A stretch of DNA of 64,000 bases from Mycolicibacterium litorale (GTDB taxonomy: Bacteria > Actinomycetota > Actinomycetes > Mycobacteriales > Mycobacteriaceae): positions 1,674,001 through 1,738,000 of the forward strand of contig CP019882.1 in assembly GCA_002007745.1 (NCBI GenBank), in the 5' to 3' direction. Under the pieces are notes generated by a model, which saw only the letters and a list, made by a program, of their open reading frames with translations, made no database searches and was not told where the DNA came from. The position numbers and the translations under genes are program-made. Shown here in pieces: positions 50,342-59,263 of this stretch. The first letter of the stretch is position 1, and every line of letters begins with the position of its first letter.

Positions 50342-50428
50342 ATGGTGATCGAGTGGGGCAGGGTCGTCTACATCGCATTCTTCGTCGGCGCCGCGCTGTG
50401 GCTCTGCGTGACCGCAGAGGGTGAATAG
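50342..50428 (+). CDS. 28-residue putative membrane miniprotein
   Basis: ATG start with GGGAG 5 bases upstream, stop TAG at 50426-50428. The product is MVIEWGRVVYIAFFVGAALW followed by a short tail ending TAEGE; the middle is one transmembrane helix. It has good Shine-Dalgarno spacing, a small acidic tail and operator-like dyads upstream, but is short enough to be chance. Function unknown. Confidence 0.5.
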   Translation: MVIEWGRVVYIAFFVGAALWLCVTAEGE

Positions 50429-50453
50429 CGTCGAGAATCCAGCAGGAGTACCC

Positions 50454-50612
50454 ATGAATGATCCGGTGATGACCTCGATCGATCTCATCCGCCACGCCAT
50501 CGGTGAACAGGTTCGAGAACTCGGTGGTGACGCCTTCGACGTGGACCGGATCGCGACGTCCGCGGCCTACGCGGTGTTCATCGGAGCGGCCGCCGACGCG
50601 CTTCGGGGCTGA
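50454..50612 (+). CDS. 52-residue hypothetical protein
   Basis: ATG after CAGGAG (6-base spacer). The product begins MNDPVMTSIDLIRHAIGEQV and ends AYAVFIGAAADALRG. It has no signal peptide or known motif and is probably helical. It lies 25 bases after the miniprotein ORF and may share a transcript. A GTG at 50421 in the same frame would extend it upstream. Function unknown. Confidence 0.5.
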   Translation: MNDPVMTSIDLIRHAIGEQVRELGGDAFDVDRIATSAAYAVFIGAAADALRG

Positions 50613-50948
50613 CTCGGCCCGACCGGCACGGTTCGCCGCTGCATTCGCTGGCTGCGAGCCCAGCGTGTTGAGTCCTTACACATCGGTATCCGGTTCGACG
50701 CCAGCGAGGTCTCGATTCGGTGCCAGATTCTTGATCCGCGCCGGTGAGAGGTCTCACTGGGACTCGTTGCTGAGAGACCCAATCGGGCTCTGACCTGGTA
50801 TGGCAACCGATGTTCGCAGCCGTCGCTCGAGTCACAGTGGTATTTGACAAGCCAAGGTCATTGATTTTTTCAGCTAAAGTGTGATTATTAACTGAGACGA
50901 CACCGCGCTGTCACGGGTGCGGCCCGACGACCGAGATGTGGATCTGCG
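50613..50948. other. Intergenic stretch with AT-rich promoter-like region
   Basis: 336 bases without a recognisable gene. The last ~100 bases (50840-50900) are AT-rich, with TTGACA at 50844-50849 and TTGATT (50861-50866) about 18 bases before TTATTA (50885-50890). This could drive the small ORF at 50949. Confidence 0.4.
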
Positions 50949-51122
50949 ATGGAAAGCATCCTGGAGATCGCCAAGGCGATCCCGGCGGACAGCTGGCTCA
51001 TCCTGTCGCTACTGAGCAGCGCGGTCGTGATCGGTCTTCACTCGGTGTTCGCCCATCTGGGCGAGCCGGATGTGTCGTCAGACGGCTCTGAGACGGCCGA
51101 ACCCGAGCTGTCCGGACCCTGA
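50949..51122 (+). CDS. 57-residue putative membrane protein
   Basis: ATG at 50949. The product begins MESILEIAKAIPADSWLILS and has one hydrophobic helix (about SWLILSLLSSAVVIGLHSVF), followed by an acidic Ser/Glu-rich tail ending SGPN-free SGP. No homologue recognised. It ends 33 bases before the convergent SDR gene. Confidence 0.5.
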   Translation: MESILEIAKAIPADSWLILSLLSSAVVIGLHSVFAHLGEPDVSSDGSETAEPELSGP

Positions 51123-51155
51123 GCCTCTCGCGGTGGCTACTGCCGGCCGGGGTGG

Positions 51156-51929
51156 TCAGAAGACGGTGTAACCACCGTCGATCACCAGGGTCTGGCCGGT
51201 CACGTACGCCGAACCCGCACCTGCCAGCCACACTGCGACGGCTTCGAAGTCGTGGGGATTTCCCCAGCGCCGCAACGGGATTCGCGGCAAGATCTTGGCC
51301 TGGGCGACGGGCGATTCCAGCAGCGCGTCGCTCATCGTCGCCTCGGTCCAGCCAGGCACCAGTGCGTTGACTCGGATGCCGTCCCGCGCCAGTTCGACCG
51401 CCAGTGCCCGGGCCATCGCCACCAGCGCACCCTTGGCCGCCGCGTACTGGGTCGAGAATGCCATGCCGTCGCTGATCGACACGCTGCTGGTGACCACCAG
51501 CGACCCGCCGCCGCCCCGCGATTTCATATGCGCAACGACCGGGCGCACCGTGTAGAAGACCCCGTCGAGGTTGACCGCCAACACCCGGCGCCACTCCTCG
51601 GTGCTCAGCGCGTCGATAGCGCTCGGCTGTGGGCTGACCCCGGCGTTGGCGAAGCAGGAATCGACCCGCCCGAACCGGGCCAGGGTGGCCTCCATGCCGG
51701 CGGCGACGGCATCCTCGTCGCTCACATCGACGGTGAACGACCCGATCGGCGCGCCGGCACCGCCGGAGGTCAATTCCTCGACCGCGGAGGTGTTCTTAGC
51801 GGCATTGGTTCCCCAGATGACCACGGTGGCCCCGGCATCGCGCAGACCGCGCGCCATCCCCAGCCCGATACCGCTGTTGCCTCCCGTCACCAGGGCGACG
51901 TGGCCGGTGAGGTCATGCCATGCGGTCAC
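51156..51929 (-). CDS. short-chain dehydrogenase/reductase
   Basis: 257 residues from the GTG giving MTAWHDLTGHVALVTGG. Cofactor motif TGGNSGIG is at 15-22, NAG at 95-97, and the catalytic triad Ser148/149, Tyr162 and Lys166 (YAAAK). It is a classical NAD(P)-dependent SDR. Substrate unknown; the neighbour is a hydrolase lipoprotein, but no shared pathway is evident. Confidence 0.9.
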   Translation of the reverse strand: MTAWHDLTGHVALVTGGNSGIGLGMARGLRDAGATVVIWGTNAAKNTSAVEELTSGGAGAPIGSFTVDVSDEDAVAAGMEATLARFGRVDSCFANAGVSPQPSAIDALSTEEWRRVLAVNLDGVFYTVRPVVAHMKSRGGGGSLVVTSSVSISDGMAFSTQYAAAKGALVAMARALAVELARDGIRVNALVPGWTEATMSDALLESPVAQAKILPRIPLRRWGNPHDFEAVAVWLAGAGSAYVTGQTLVIDGGYTVF

Positions 51930-51997
51930 AGTGTTTCGGTCCTCCGTTGCTCGACAGCCGAAGAGTACCGGTCCCACTGAGCGGTGCAGCGGGGCCG

Positions 51998-53899
51998 TCA
52001 GCTTTGCGCACGCGTCGGGACGTGATCGGATCCGGGGCCGGAATCGGGGATCACCGGGATGGTGACGGCTGACGGGTGTGCGGCGTCGTGCAGGATCGTC
52101 TGGTCGGCGACGACGGTCGCGGCGCTGGAACCGAAGGGTGCACCGGTGTTGGGGTTGGGCGCGAACTGCGGGTAGTCGCTGCTGGAGATCTCCAGTCGAA
52201 TCCGGTCGCCGGCTTTGAACAGATAACTCGTCGGCCAGATGGCGATGCGGTACTCGCGGGGCTGGTTCGGCGGTGCCGGCTGGGGATCGGACAACGACTC
52301 GGCGAACGCCGTCCGCAGGATGCCGTTGTTGAGGTTGATGACGTCGCCGTCAGGCTTGACGACCGCGAGCTTGGCGGTGAAATCGGTGTCCACCGCCGAT
52401 GACGCGGCCCAGAGGTCGACTGTCGTGGGGCCGGTCACCTCGGTGTCGGCCGCCAGCGGATCGCTGCTGTAGACCAGGACGTCGGAACGCTGCTCGGCCG
52501 GTGATTGGTCGAACGGGCCCTGCGGGCCGGATCGAGCCCCGCAGCACGAGTGCCCGCCCAGGCTCGGGACGGGGTCGGTGGGGTCGTAGGAATACCGGTC
52601 GGGTGCCTGACCGATGGGCGGCGGCGTGCCGGACAGTGTGCCGGTGCGCGAGCCCAGCCGGCCGTCACCGCCCAAAAAGTATCGGCTCCAACGGGTTTGC
52701 GGTAGCGGCCAGCTCGGTGCCGACTTCCAGGTGTTGGCCCCCATCAGGAAGTAGTCCACCCGCGGTGCGCCGGACACCCCGTTGTCGACGCCCTTGAGGA
52801 AGTGGTCGTACCAGGCCAGCATGAGTTCGTTGATCGGGCTGTCGCCCACCGGGCCGATGTCCTTGAGCAACGGGGTCGGTGTGGAACCTGGCCGGCCCCA
52901 GTCCAAATGGTCCCAGGGTCCGATGACCAGCCGTTGGTTGGCCCGGGCCGTCGGGGTACCGGCCGAATCCACCATCCCGGTGAAGTTCTCGATCCCACCG
53001 GCGAGGAACGCGTCGTACCAGCCTTCGACGTCGAGGACCGGAACCCGCACCGCCGGGTAGCGGTCGCGAATGCTCCACTGGCGCCAGAAGGCGTCGCGTG
53101 TCCAGTGGCTGAGCCAGTCGAAATACCAGGGCGCTACCGCCGGGTTGCCGGGTTGCAGTACCGGCAGTGCTCGGTACGGCCGGAAGTTCAGCCACCGCGT
53201 CGGGTCCGCCGCAGCGGATGTCAGCGCCGTCGCGGTGGCCCCATCGTGCCGGTTGGTCGCCGCGGTGGTGGCCAGCCCGATCGCCCAGGGCAGCACGAAC
53301 GCCAGTCGGAACTCGCCACCCTCGTACATCCACCCGTCGTAGTAGTCCGATGCGGTGTTCGACGGCACGATCGTGACCAGGTGTGGTGGGGTGGTGGTCG
53401 CGGCCAGCCACTGCGTGGCGCCGACGTAGGACGACCCGTACATGCCGACCTTGCCGTTGGAGCCGGGCAGTGCCGCGGCCCATTCCACCGAGTCGTAGCC
53501 GTCGTCGCGGTCGTGGGTGAACTCACTGAACGTCCCACCCGAGGTGCCTTGACCCCGAACATCCTGAATGACAACGAGATAGCAGTGCGAGGCGAACCAA
53601 TCAGGACTCTGGTAGCGCATTGGTTCGACCTGGGCGCCGGACTTGCCGTACTGGGTCCGCATCAGGATCACCGGCACCGGGTCGGCGGTGGCGGGGCGGT
53701 AGACATCGGCGCGCAGCACCGTGCCATCACGCATCCGCGCTGCGACGTCGGTCTGCTTGCCGACGGTGCACGGGCCGCGGTCGCCGGCCGGTGGCCACTG
53801 CGCGCTCACGCCGGGCTGGGCCGGTTGCGCGCACCCGGTGAGCACCATTGTCAGGATGAACAGCACCGCGAGTCCACGCGACATCGCCTTGCGCACCAC
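51998..53899 (-). CDS. CocE/NonD-type (S15) hydrolase lipoprotein
   Basis: 633 residues. N-terminal lipobox LTGC (Cys23) follows a hydrophobic signal. The nucleophile motif GSSYVG (about Ser157, as in GxSYxG of CocE) and the later IGPWDHLDW give an alpha/beta-hydrolase, with a C-terminal beta-sandwich (DTEVTGPTTVDLW). Start GTG at 53899; ATG at 53884 is an alternative. It hydrolyses an ester or X-Pro bond outside the membrane; substrate unknown. Confidence 0.88.
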   Translation of the reverse strand: MVRKAMSRGLAVLFILTMVLTGCAQPAQPGVSAQWPPAGDRGPCTVGKQTDVAARMRDGTVLRADVYRPATADPVPVILMRTQYGKSGAQVEPMRYQSPDWFASHCYLVVIQDVRGQGTSGGTFSEFTHDRDDGYDSVEWAAALPGSNGKVGMYGSSYVGATQWLAATTTPPHLVTIVPSNTASDYYDGWMYEGGEFRLAFVLPWAIGLATTAATNRHDGATATALTSAAADPTRWLNFRPYRALPVLQPGNPAVAPWYFDWLSHWTRDAFWRQWSIRDRYPAVRVPVLDVEGWYDAFLAGGIENFTGMVDSAGTPTARANQRLVIGPWDHLDWGRPGSTPTPLLKDIGPVGDSPINELMLAWYDHFLKGVDNGVSGAPRVDYFLMGANTWKSAPSWPLPQTRWSRYFLGGDGRLGSRTGTLSGTPPPIGQAPDRYSYDPTDPVPSLGGHSCCGARSGPQGPFDQSPAEQRSDVLVYSSDPLAADTEVTGPTTVDLWAASSAVDTDFTAKLAVVKPDGDVINLNNGILRTAFAESLSDPQPAPPNQPREYRIAIWPTSYLFKAGDRIRLEISSSDYPQFAPNPNTGAPFGSSAATVVADQTILHDAAHPSAVTIPVIPDSGPGSDHVPTRAQS

Positions 53900-53936
53900 C
53901 CCTTCACGGTACGCAGCGCGGCGCCGACGCCAGCGG

Positions 53937-56306
53937 CTAGATCATCTCTTTGGCGGTCAGCCAGCGCATGATGGGCCAGCCGGCGAATACCGGTAGCCAG
54001 CACGTCAGGACCCGGTAGAGCAGCACCGAGGGCACTCCGACGGCGGCCGGCACCCCGAACGCGGCAAGGCCGCCGATGAGGGCGGCCTCGACGGCGCCGA
54101 CACCGCCGGGTGTCGGCGCCGCCGAGGCCAGCGTGCCGCCGACCATCGTCACCACGGTGACGGTGACGAACGTGGTGCCGCCACCGAACGCTTCGACGCT
54201 GGCCCACAGTGCCAGTGCTGCCCCGAGAGTCGTTGCTGCACAGCCCAATACGATAAGCGCCAGCCGCTTGGGTTCGCGCATGAGTTCGAGCAGCTCGCCG
54301 CCGACCTCTTTGAGTCTCGGGCGCACCGCGGTACCCAGCCACCGACGCAGCTTGGGCACGAACAGAAACGTCCCGAGCGCGCCGAGGGCGATGCCGCCGA
54401 TCAGATAGAGCAGCGTCGCGTTCGGGACGAAATGCGACAGGTCGGCCGACGCGCCGGCGGCGACGCTGAAGAAGATGAGCAGCGCCACGTGGGTGATCAC
54501 CTGCACCGACTGTTGCAACGCGACCGCGGCGGTGGCCCGCAGGGTGCCCAGCCCGCCCTTCTGCAGGAATCGGGTGCTCAGCGCCAGCCCGCCGACACCG
54601 GCCGGGGTGGTGGTGGCGGCGAAGGTGTTGGCGAACTGCATGATGACCAGGTTGCGGAAACTGACCAGCCCGGACGCGCACGCCCACAACGCCGCTGCCG
54701 CACCGACATAGGTCAGCGCCGACACCGACAGGCCCAGCAGTGCCCACCACCAGTTCGCGTTGCGCAGTTCACTGAAGAAGGTCGGCACGGTGCTGATGAA
54801 GGGGTAGGCGACGTAGACCAGCGCCACCAACAGCACCAGCTGGATGACTTGCTTGCGGGTGAACCGGGTGATGGTCTCGGTCTTGATCTCCTCGGCACCG
54901 GTCTGGCGCTTGACCTCGTCTCGAGCCGCGGCCATCACCGCCTTCGGGTCGTCGACCGTCTTGCGGATCCGCGCAGGCACCGCCGCCCTGGTGAGCCGGC
55001 GCGAGGCGTTGAGCACGGTGTCCTTGCCCAGCGCCTCGACGGCCGCACCGACGGCGGCTTCGGCGCCGAACCGATGGGTCGTCGTCACCAGCAACTGGGC
55101 GATATCGGACTGGAGTTGCTCGTCGGTGGCACCGTATTCGGAGTTGCCGAAGCCGCCGAAGAGCACCTTGCCCGCGTCGACGGTCATCTCCTTGAAACGC
55201 AGGTCGCCGTGTGAGATCTGGTGCCGGTGCAGCACTCCCAGGGCCCCCCACACCGGCGTCACCAGGCCGTCGGCGGAGCCGTCGATCGGTGTGCCGACCG
55301 GTGCGGTGTGGGCGTAGAGCGTCCACCCCCGTTCCAGGGCGGCGACGGCCATGGTGGTGGTGTTGGAGACCCCGAGGTCGCCCACCGCGATCGTCATCAG
55401 CGCGCGGTGCTCGACCGCACGGCGCATGGAGGCCTGCAACGGTGCGGTCTCGGCGTCGCGCAGGATGAGCCAGCGCCAGAACTGCCGCAGCGCTCCACCG
55501 CTGCGCTGGTTGGGCCCGTACATCTCGACCACGACCCGGGCACCGGTGTCGTCGGTCGCGGACAGTTCCAGCGGACCCTGGCCGGCCGGACGCACCACCG
55601 TGAGGGCGGTCACCAGGAAGGCCCGGCGCGACAGCGCGCGCACCGCACCATCGAGGGGCACTTCGAGTGCAGGCGTACCGACCACCCAGACGGTCAGCGC
55701 GCCGACGAACCACCCGACGGCAAGACCCAACAGGGACCGCGCCGGGACCACCGCGCTGACGACCAGGTGGATCGGGACGAACGCCAGCAGTAGCGTCCAC
55801 CACCAGCGCCGCCAGCGGGACGGCAGCCATGGCCCCGACACCGTCAGCACCGCGGCGAGCATCGCGATCCACCGCGGATCGTCGAGGAACTGCGACAGCG
55901 TCGTCGACAGCCGCTCGGACAGGTCGAAGTGCCAGCGCGGCGCGGCGATGCCGTTGCCGGTGATCGACAGCGACAGCACGGCCAGGAACCCCGCCGCCGC
56001 GTACGCCGCGAACAGCTTCCACTGCCGGGCGGCGATCAAGCCGATCAGGATCATGAACGGCAACGCCAGGATCGCCAGGCCGTAGGCCAGGTAGACCAGA
56101 TTGGATTGGGTGGGGGTGAGAACCCCCACGATCCGGGACACCGATTTCTCCAGGCCCACCCAGTCGTTGCGGGTGATCAGCGAGCTGGTCACCACCACGA
56201 CCAGAACGACGGTGGCAAGTCCCAGCCGCACGATGTCGTTGGTGCGCCGGGTCAGCGGCTGCAGCACGTTGCCCGAAACGGCAATCTCGCGCCGGTCGAC
56301 TCGCAT
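53937..56306 (-). CDS. pseudokinase-flippase fusion membrane protein (UPF0104-type C terminus)
   Basis: 789 residues. N-terminal membrane helices (about 25-215) precede a soluble kinase-like region (about 240-480) whose catalytic motif is HGDLRFKEM, with the usual DFG replaced by GFG. The C-terminal third (about 490-789) has eight helices of the lysylphosphatidylglycerol synthase/UPF0104 flippase type (TTTPAGVGGLALSTR). It may translocate a lipid or lipid-linked unit. The kinase domain is probably inactive. Confidence 0.85.
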   Translation of the reverse strand: MRVDRREIAVSGNVLQPLTRRTNDIVRLGLATVVLVVVVTSSLITRNDWVGLEKSVSRIVGVLTPTQSNLVYLAYGLAILALPFMILIGLIAARQWKLFAAYAAAGFLAVLSLSITGNGIAAPRWHFDLSERLSTTLSQFLDDPRWIAMLAAVLTVSGPWLPSRWRRWWWTLLLAFVPIHLVVSAVVPARSLLGLAVGWFVGALTVWVVGTPALEVPLDGAVRALSRRAFLVTALTVVRPAGQGPLELSATDDTGARVVVEMYGPNQRSGGALRQFWRWLILRDAETAPLQASMRRAVEHRALMTIAVGDLGVSNTTTMAVAALERGWTLYAHTAPVGTPIDGSADGLVTPVWGALGVLHRHQISHGDLRFKEMTVDAGKVLFGGFGNSEYGATDEQLQSDIAQLLVTTTHRFGAEAAVGAAVEALGKDTVLNASRRLTRAAVPARIRKTVDDPKAVMAAARDEVKRQTGAEEIKTETITRFTRKQVIQLVLLVALVYVAYPFISTVPTFFSELRNANWWWALLGLSVSALTYVGAAAALWACASGLVSFRNLVIMQFANTFAATTTPAGVGGLALSTRFLQKGGLGTLRATAAVALQQSVQVITHVALLIFFSVAAGASADLSHFVPNATLLYLIGGIALGALGTFLFVPKLRRWLGTAVRPRLKEVGGELLELMREPKRLALIVLGCAATTLGAALALWASVEAFGGGTTFVTVTVVTMVGGTLASAAPTPGGVGAVEAALIGGLAAFGVPAAVGVPSVLLYRVLTCWLPVFAGWPIMRWLTAKEMI

Positions 56307-56412
56307 CGCTGATCATCCCTGTGGCCTCGGTGCCGCACGGCCTGCGGCTGCGGCCAAACCTATCCCGACTTGCTGGGCGTGGGACTCATTGCCCGGCGCG
56401 TGCCGGACCGAC

Positions 56413-56958
56413 TCAGACGAAGCCGATGTACCCGAGCAGGGCCGCCGCGCCGACGACGATCAGCGGGTTGGTGTTGGTGCGCAGGAAGATCACCGTGGCG
56501 ACGGCGGTGATCAGGTAGGCCCGCCAGTCGTGGTCGGCGGCCCGGCTCATCACCAGTGAGCTGGCCATGATCAACCCCACGGTCAGCGGGGCGAAGCCCT
56601 TCTGCACCGCCAGGCGCAGCTTGGACTTCTCGGCCTTCTGCCAGGACACCGTGATGAGGTACATCAGGGTGGCGGCGGGCACGATCATCGCCACGGTCGC
56701 CAGGACGCCGCCGACGATGCCGCCGATCACCCCGGCCGTTCCCAGGCCCGCCGCGTATCCGACCAGGGCGACGATCAGGATGCTGGGTCCGGGGGCGGCC
56801 TGGGAGATCGAGAAGATATCGGCGAACTGCGAATTGGTCAGCCAGTGGTGACCGGTGACCGCCTGCAGATGCATGTCGGGCAACACCGTGTTGCCGCCGC
56901 CGATGGACAGCAGCGACAACGAGCCGAACATGCTCAGCAGGGCGAGATAGGTCTTCAT
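56413..56958 (-). CDS. chromate transporter ChrA, C-terminal half
   Basis: 181 residues, about six helices (LSMFGSLSLLSIGGGNTVLP, AAPGPSILIVALVGYAAGLG). The CHR family motif GGxxxVLP region is present. It is the second of two adjacent half-size proteins that together correspond to a full ChrA; its start overlaps the first half by 4 bases (ATGA). Chromate or sulfate movement is inferred from the family. Confidence 0.9.
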   Translation of the reverse strand: MKTYLALLSMFGSLSLLSIGGGNTVLPDMHLQAVTGHHWLTNSQFADIFSISQAAPGPSILIVALVGYAAGLGTAGVIGGIVGGVLATVAMIVPAATLMYLITVSWQKAEKSKLRLAVQKGFAPLTVGLIMASSLVMSRAADHDWRAYLITAVATVIFLRTNTNPLIVVGAAALLGYIGFV

Positions 56959-57521
56959 GCCTGGGCACGCTTCCGCGGCCAGGCCCACAGCAGGCTCAGC
57001 GGCGCCAGGATCGCCAGGGTTTCCAGCAGCGGCCAGCGCAGCACCCCGTTGAGCACGAACGCGGCCCCGAAGAACACCACCGGCACCACGCCGGTCAGGC
57101 ATTTCTTGCCGGTCTGGATCACCATCGTCAGGGTCAACGCGACGGCCGCGGCTGATGCGCCGTGCAACGCCCCCTTGACCGCGGGGATCTCCTTGAAGGT
57201 GAAGTAGACGAAGGCCAGGGCCAGGACGATGGCGACCGGCACGGTGCACAGCCCCACCAGGGCCGCGATAGCGCCTGGGATGCCCTTGAGTTTGGCGCCG
57301 ACGAAGACGGCCAGGTTCACCTGGTTGGCGCCGGGGACGATCCGGCACATGGTCATGGCGCTGAGGAACTCCTCCTCGCCCATCCATTGCTTCTGCACGA
57401 CGATCACTTCCCGTGACCACGCCGACAGCCCGCCGCCGAACGAGGCCAGTGCGATGTGATTGAAGGTCAGCGCGATCTGCAGCAGCGACACCTTCTGCAG
57501 GGTCGGTCCGGACTCACTCAT
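56955..57521 (-). CDS. chromate transporter ChrA, N-terminal half
   Basis: 188 residues from the ATG of MSESGPTLQ (57533 is an alternative start). The FGGGLSAWSREVIVVQK and PGANQVNLAVFVGAKL blocks are the CHR N-terminal half. Its start overlaps the end of the phospholipase D-like gene by 8 bases, so the three genes form one leftward unit. Confidence 0.9.
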   Translation of the reverse strand: MSESGPTLQKVSLLQIALTFNHIALASFGGGLSAWSREVIVVQKQWMGEEEFLSAMTMCRIVPGANQVNLAVFVGAKLKGIPGAIAALVGLCTVPVAIVLALAFVYFTFKEIPAVKGALHGASAAAVALTLTMVIQTGKKCLTGVVPVVFFGAAFVLNGVLRWPLLETLAILAPLSLLWAWPRKRAQA

Positions 57522-58503
57522 GGACCAGGTCATCGTCGTGCGGGAATTCGTCCTCGACGGGACGGTTCTGCTCGAGCGGATCCGGCGGCACGTAGTGGTG
57601 GGAGATGTCCCAATCGCTTTTGAAGACGTCCCTGAGCCGTCCGACCACGTCGGGTTCGGTGATGGTGATGCCCAGTTCGCGACGCAGGTCGAAGGCGCTG
57701 CGATCGATGTTCATCGAACCGACCAGCGCGCTGGTGTTGTCCACGATCAGCAACTTGGCATGGACCCGCAGATTCTTCTGTTTGCGCACCTTGACCCCGA
57801 AGCGGCTCAAGGTGCGCAGCGAGGCGAACGTGTCGAGGATGTCCCATTCACTGATGCCGTGCTTGCCGCCGCACAGCACCTTCACCTTCACGCCGCGATG
57901 CGCCGCCGCGGCGATGTGGTCGAGGATGACCGCATCCACATACTTCGGATGCTGAATGTAGAGCCGACGCTGTGCGGTGTCGATGAACCGGGCCATGTGG
58001 TAGCGCGAGTTCGAATTGCTCCACAGCAGCCCCTCGTACTTCGGCGGGGTGAAGTCGCGATGTTGCCAGTCGGCGTTGAACACATCGATGATCTGGGCGA
58101 CGTGCAGCGGATCGTGGGTGATGATCCCGTAGTCCCGGGTCAGGGTGAAGTACTTGATCATCAGGTTGAAGGTGGCGACCATCGCGGCCCGTTCGTCGAC
58201 GACGATCGACTTCTCATGGGTGACATAGAATTTCGGGCTCGACCACTGGACGTCGATGCCTGCGGCCTTGAGCTGTTCGTAGCTCTCGTCGTTAGCCCGG
58301 TCGCCGCCCGACCGCTGCGGGTTCAGCATGACTCGGACGTCGACACCGGCCTTCTTCCGGTCGATCGCGGCCTCGAGCAGGCTGGCCTCGGTGAAGGTGA
58401 ATTGCTTTATCAGCAGCGAGGTTTGCGCGCTCAGGATGAACTCGCGAACCGGGTCCAAACCGTCGTCGGGCTCGACGATCAGGTACGGAGCGTTAGCAGG
58501 CAT
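57514..58503 (-). CDS. phospholipase D-like protein with two HKD motifs
   Basis: 329 residues, no signal peptide. It has two complete HxKx4D motifs: His96-Lys98-Asp103 (THEKSIVVDE) and His248-Lys250-Asp255 (VHAKLLIVDN). The family includes phospholipases, cardiolipin synthases and nucleases. It is the first gene of the ChrA unit; a role in membrane or DNA chemistry is not resolved. Confidence 0.88.
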   Translation of the reverse strand: MPANAPYLIVEPDDGLDPVREFILSAQTSLLIKQFTFTEASLLEAAIDRKKAGVDVRVMLNPQRSGGDRANDESYEQLKAAGIDVQWSSPKFYVTHEKSIVVDERAAMVATFNLMIKYFTLTRDYGIITHDPLHVAQIIDVFNADWQHRDFTPPKYEGLLWSNSNSRYHMARFIDTAQRRLYIQHPKYVDAVILDHIAAAAHRGVKVKVLCGGKHGISEWDILDTFASLRTLSRFGVKVRKQKNLRVHAKLLIVDNTSALVGSMNIDRSAFDLRRELGITITEPDVVGRLRDVFKSDWDISHHYVPPDPLEQNRPVEDEFPHDDDLVHE

Positions 58504-58593
58504 AAGATTCGGATGCTAGCACCGGAACTCTCGGATCAGTTTGCCGTTCAGTGAATGTTGGGCGCGTCGTTGCCGCTCGTTACCGGCGGTGAC

Positions 58594-59190
58594 TCACGGC
58601 GTCGGTGCGGCGGCCGGGTCGGCGATGGCCGGCCCGAGGCCCGGCGGCAGGTGGATGTCGGGTCCTGGCGCGGTGCCGGGCAGCGGCTGACCGAGTTGGT
58701 GGTCGTCGACCTGACCCAGCAGCGCACCGCGAAGAGCGCCCGCCTGGTACATCTCGTGCACGCGACGCAGGAAGGCCAGTCGCCCGGCGCTCGGGTCCTC
58801 GGTGGTGGGCCCGAGGCCGACATCGGCGACGCCTTCGCCGGGGGCGGCCGGCGCGACATTCTGCGGGAGAAGGTACTGGCTGTCGAACGCGTTGAGGTTC
58901 GCAGCGGTGACTGCCGCGGGCCCGCCGGGTGCCGACGGCACCGCGTTCTGCGCCAGCAGTAGTCCGGCAGCGTAGCTCGACAGGTCGGGCAGCCCCAGCG
59001 GCCCGGCGGCCGGTGCCCCGCTCTGCGCCAGCGCGCTACCGATGCCCGGCGGTGGCCCAACGGTGGCCGGCGCGGCCGGGTCGGCCGGGTCGGCGACCAG
59101 CGGATCAGGATCGGCGGCGGCCGGGACTGCTGTCGCCGTGCTGACGAGAAGAACTGAGACCCCGAGCGCAGTCGCCAGACCTCTGCCCAT
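58594..59190 (-). CDS. exported Pro/Ala-rich protein
   Basis: 198 residues. The signal peptide ends ...TATAVPAAADP (Sec-type, cleaved after about residue 27). The mature part is rich in Pro/Ala and carries QLGQPLPGTAPGPDIHLP near the C terminus, a block shared with the neighbour at 59264. The function is unknown; the two are tandem paralogues. Confidence 0.85.
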   Translation of the reverse strand: MGRGLATALGVSVLLVSTATAVPAAADPDPLVADPADPAAPATVGPPPGIGSALAQSGAPAAGPLGLPDLSSYAAGLLLAQNAVPSAPGGPAAVTAANLNAFDSQYLLPQNVAPAAPGEGVADVGLGPTTEDPSAGRLAFLRRVHEMYQAGALRGALLGQVDDHQLGQPLPGTAPGPDIHLPPGLGPAIADPAAAPTP

Positions 59191-59263
59191 ACTGCCCGGT
59201 CTCCTTCGGCTCGATCCTCGGGACACCGTAATACGCGACGGGTGAAGCCGGCAGCGTTGTCGG

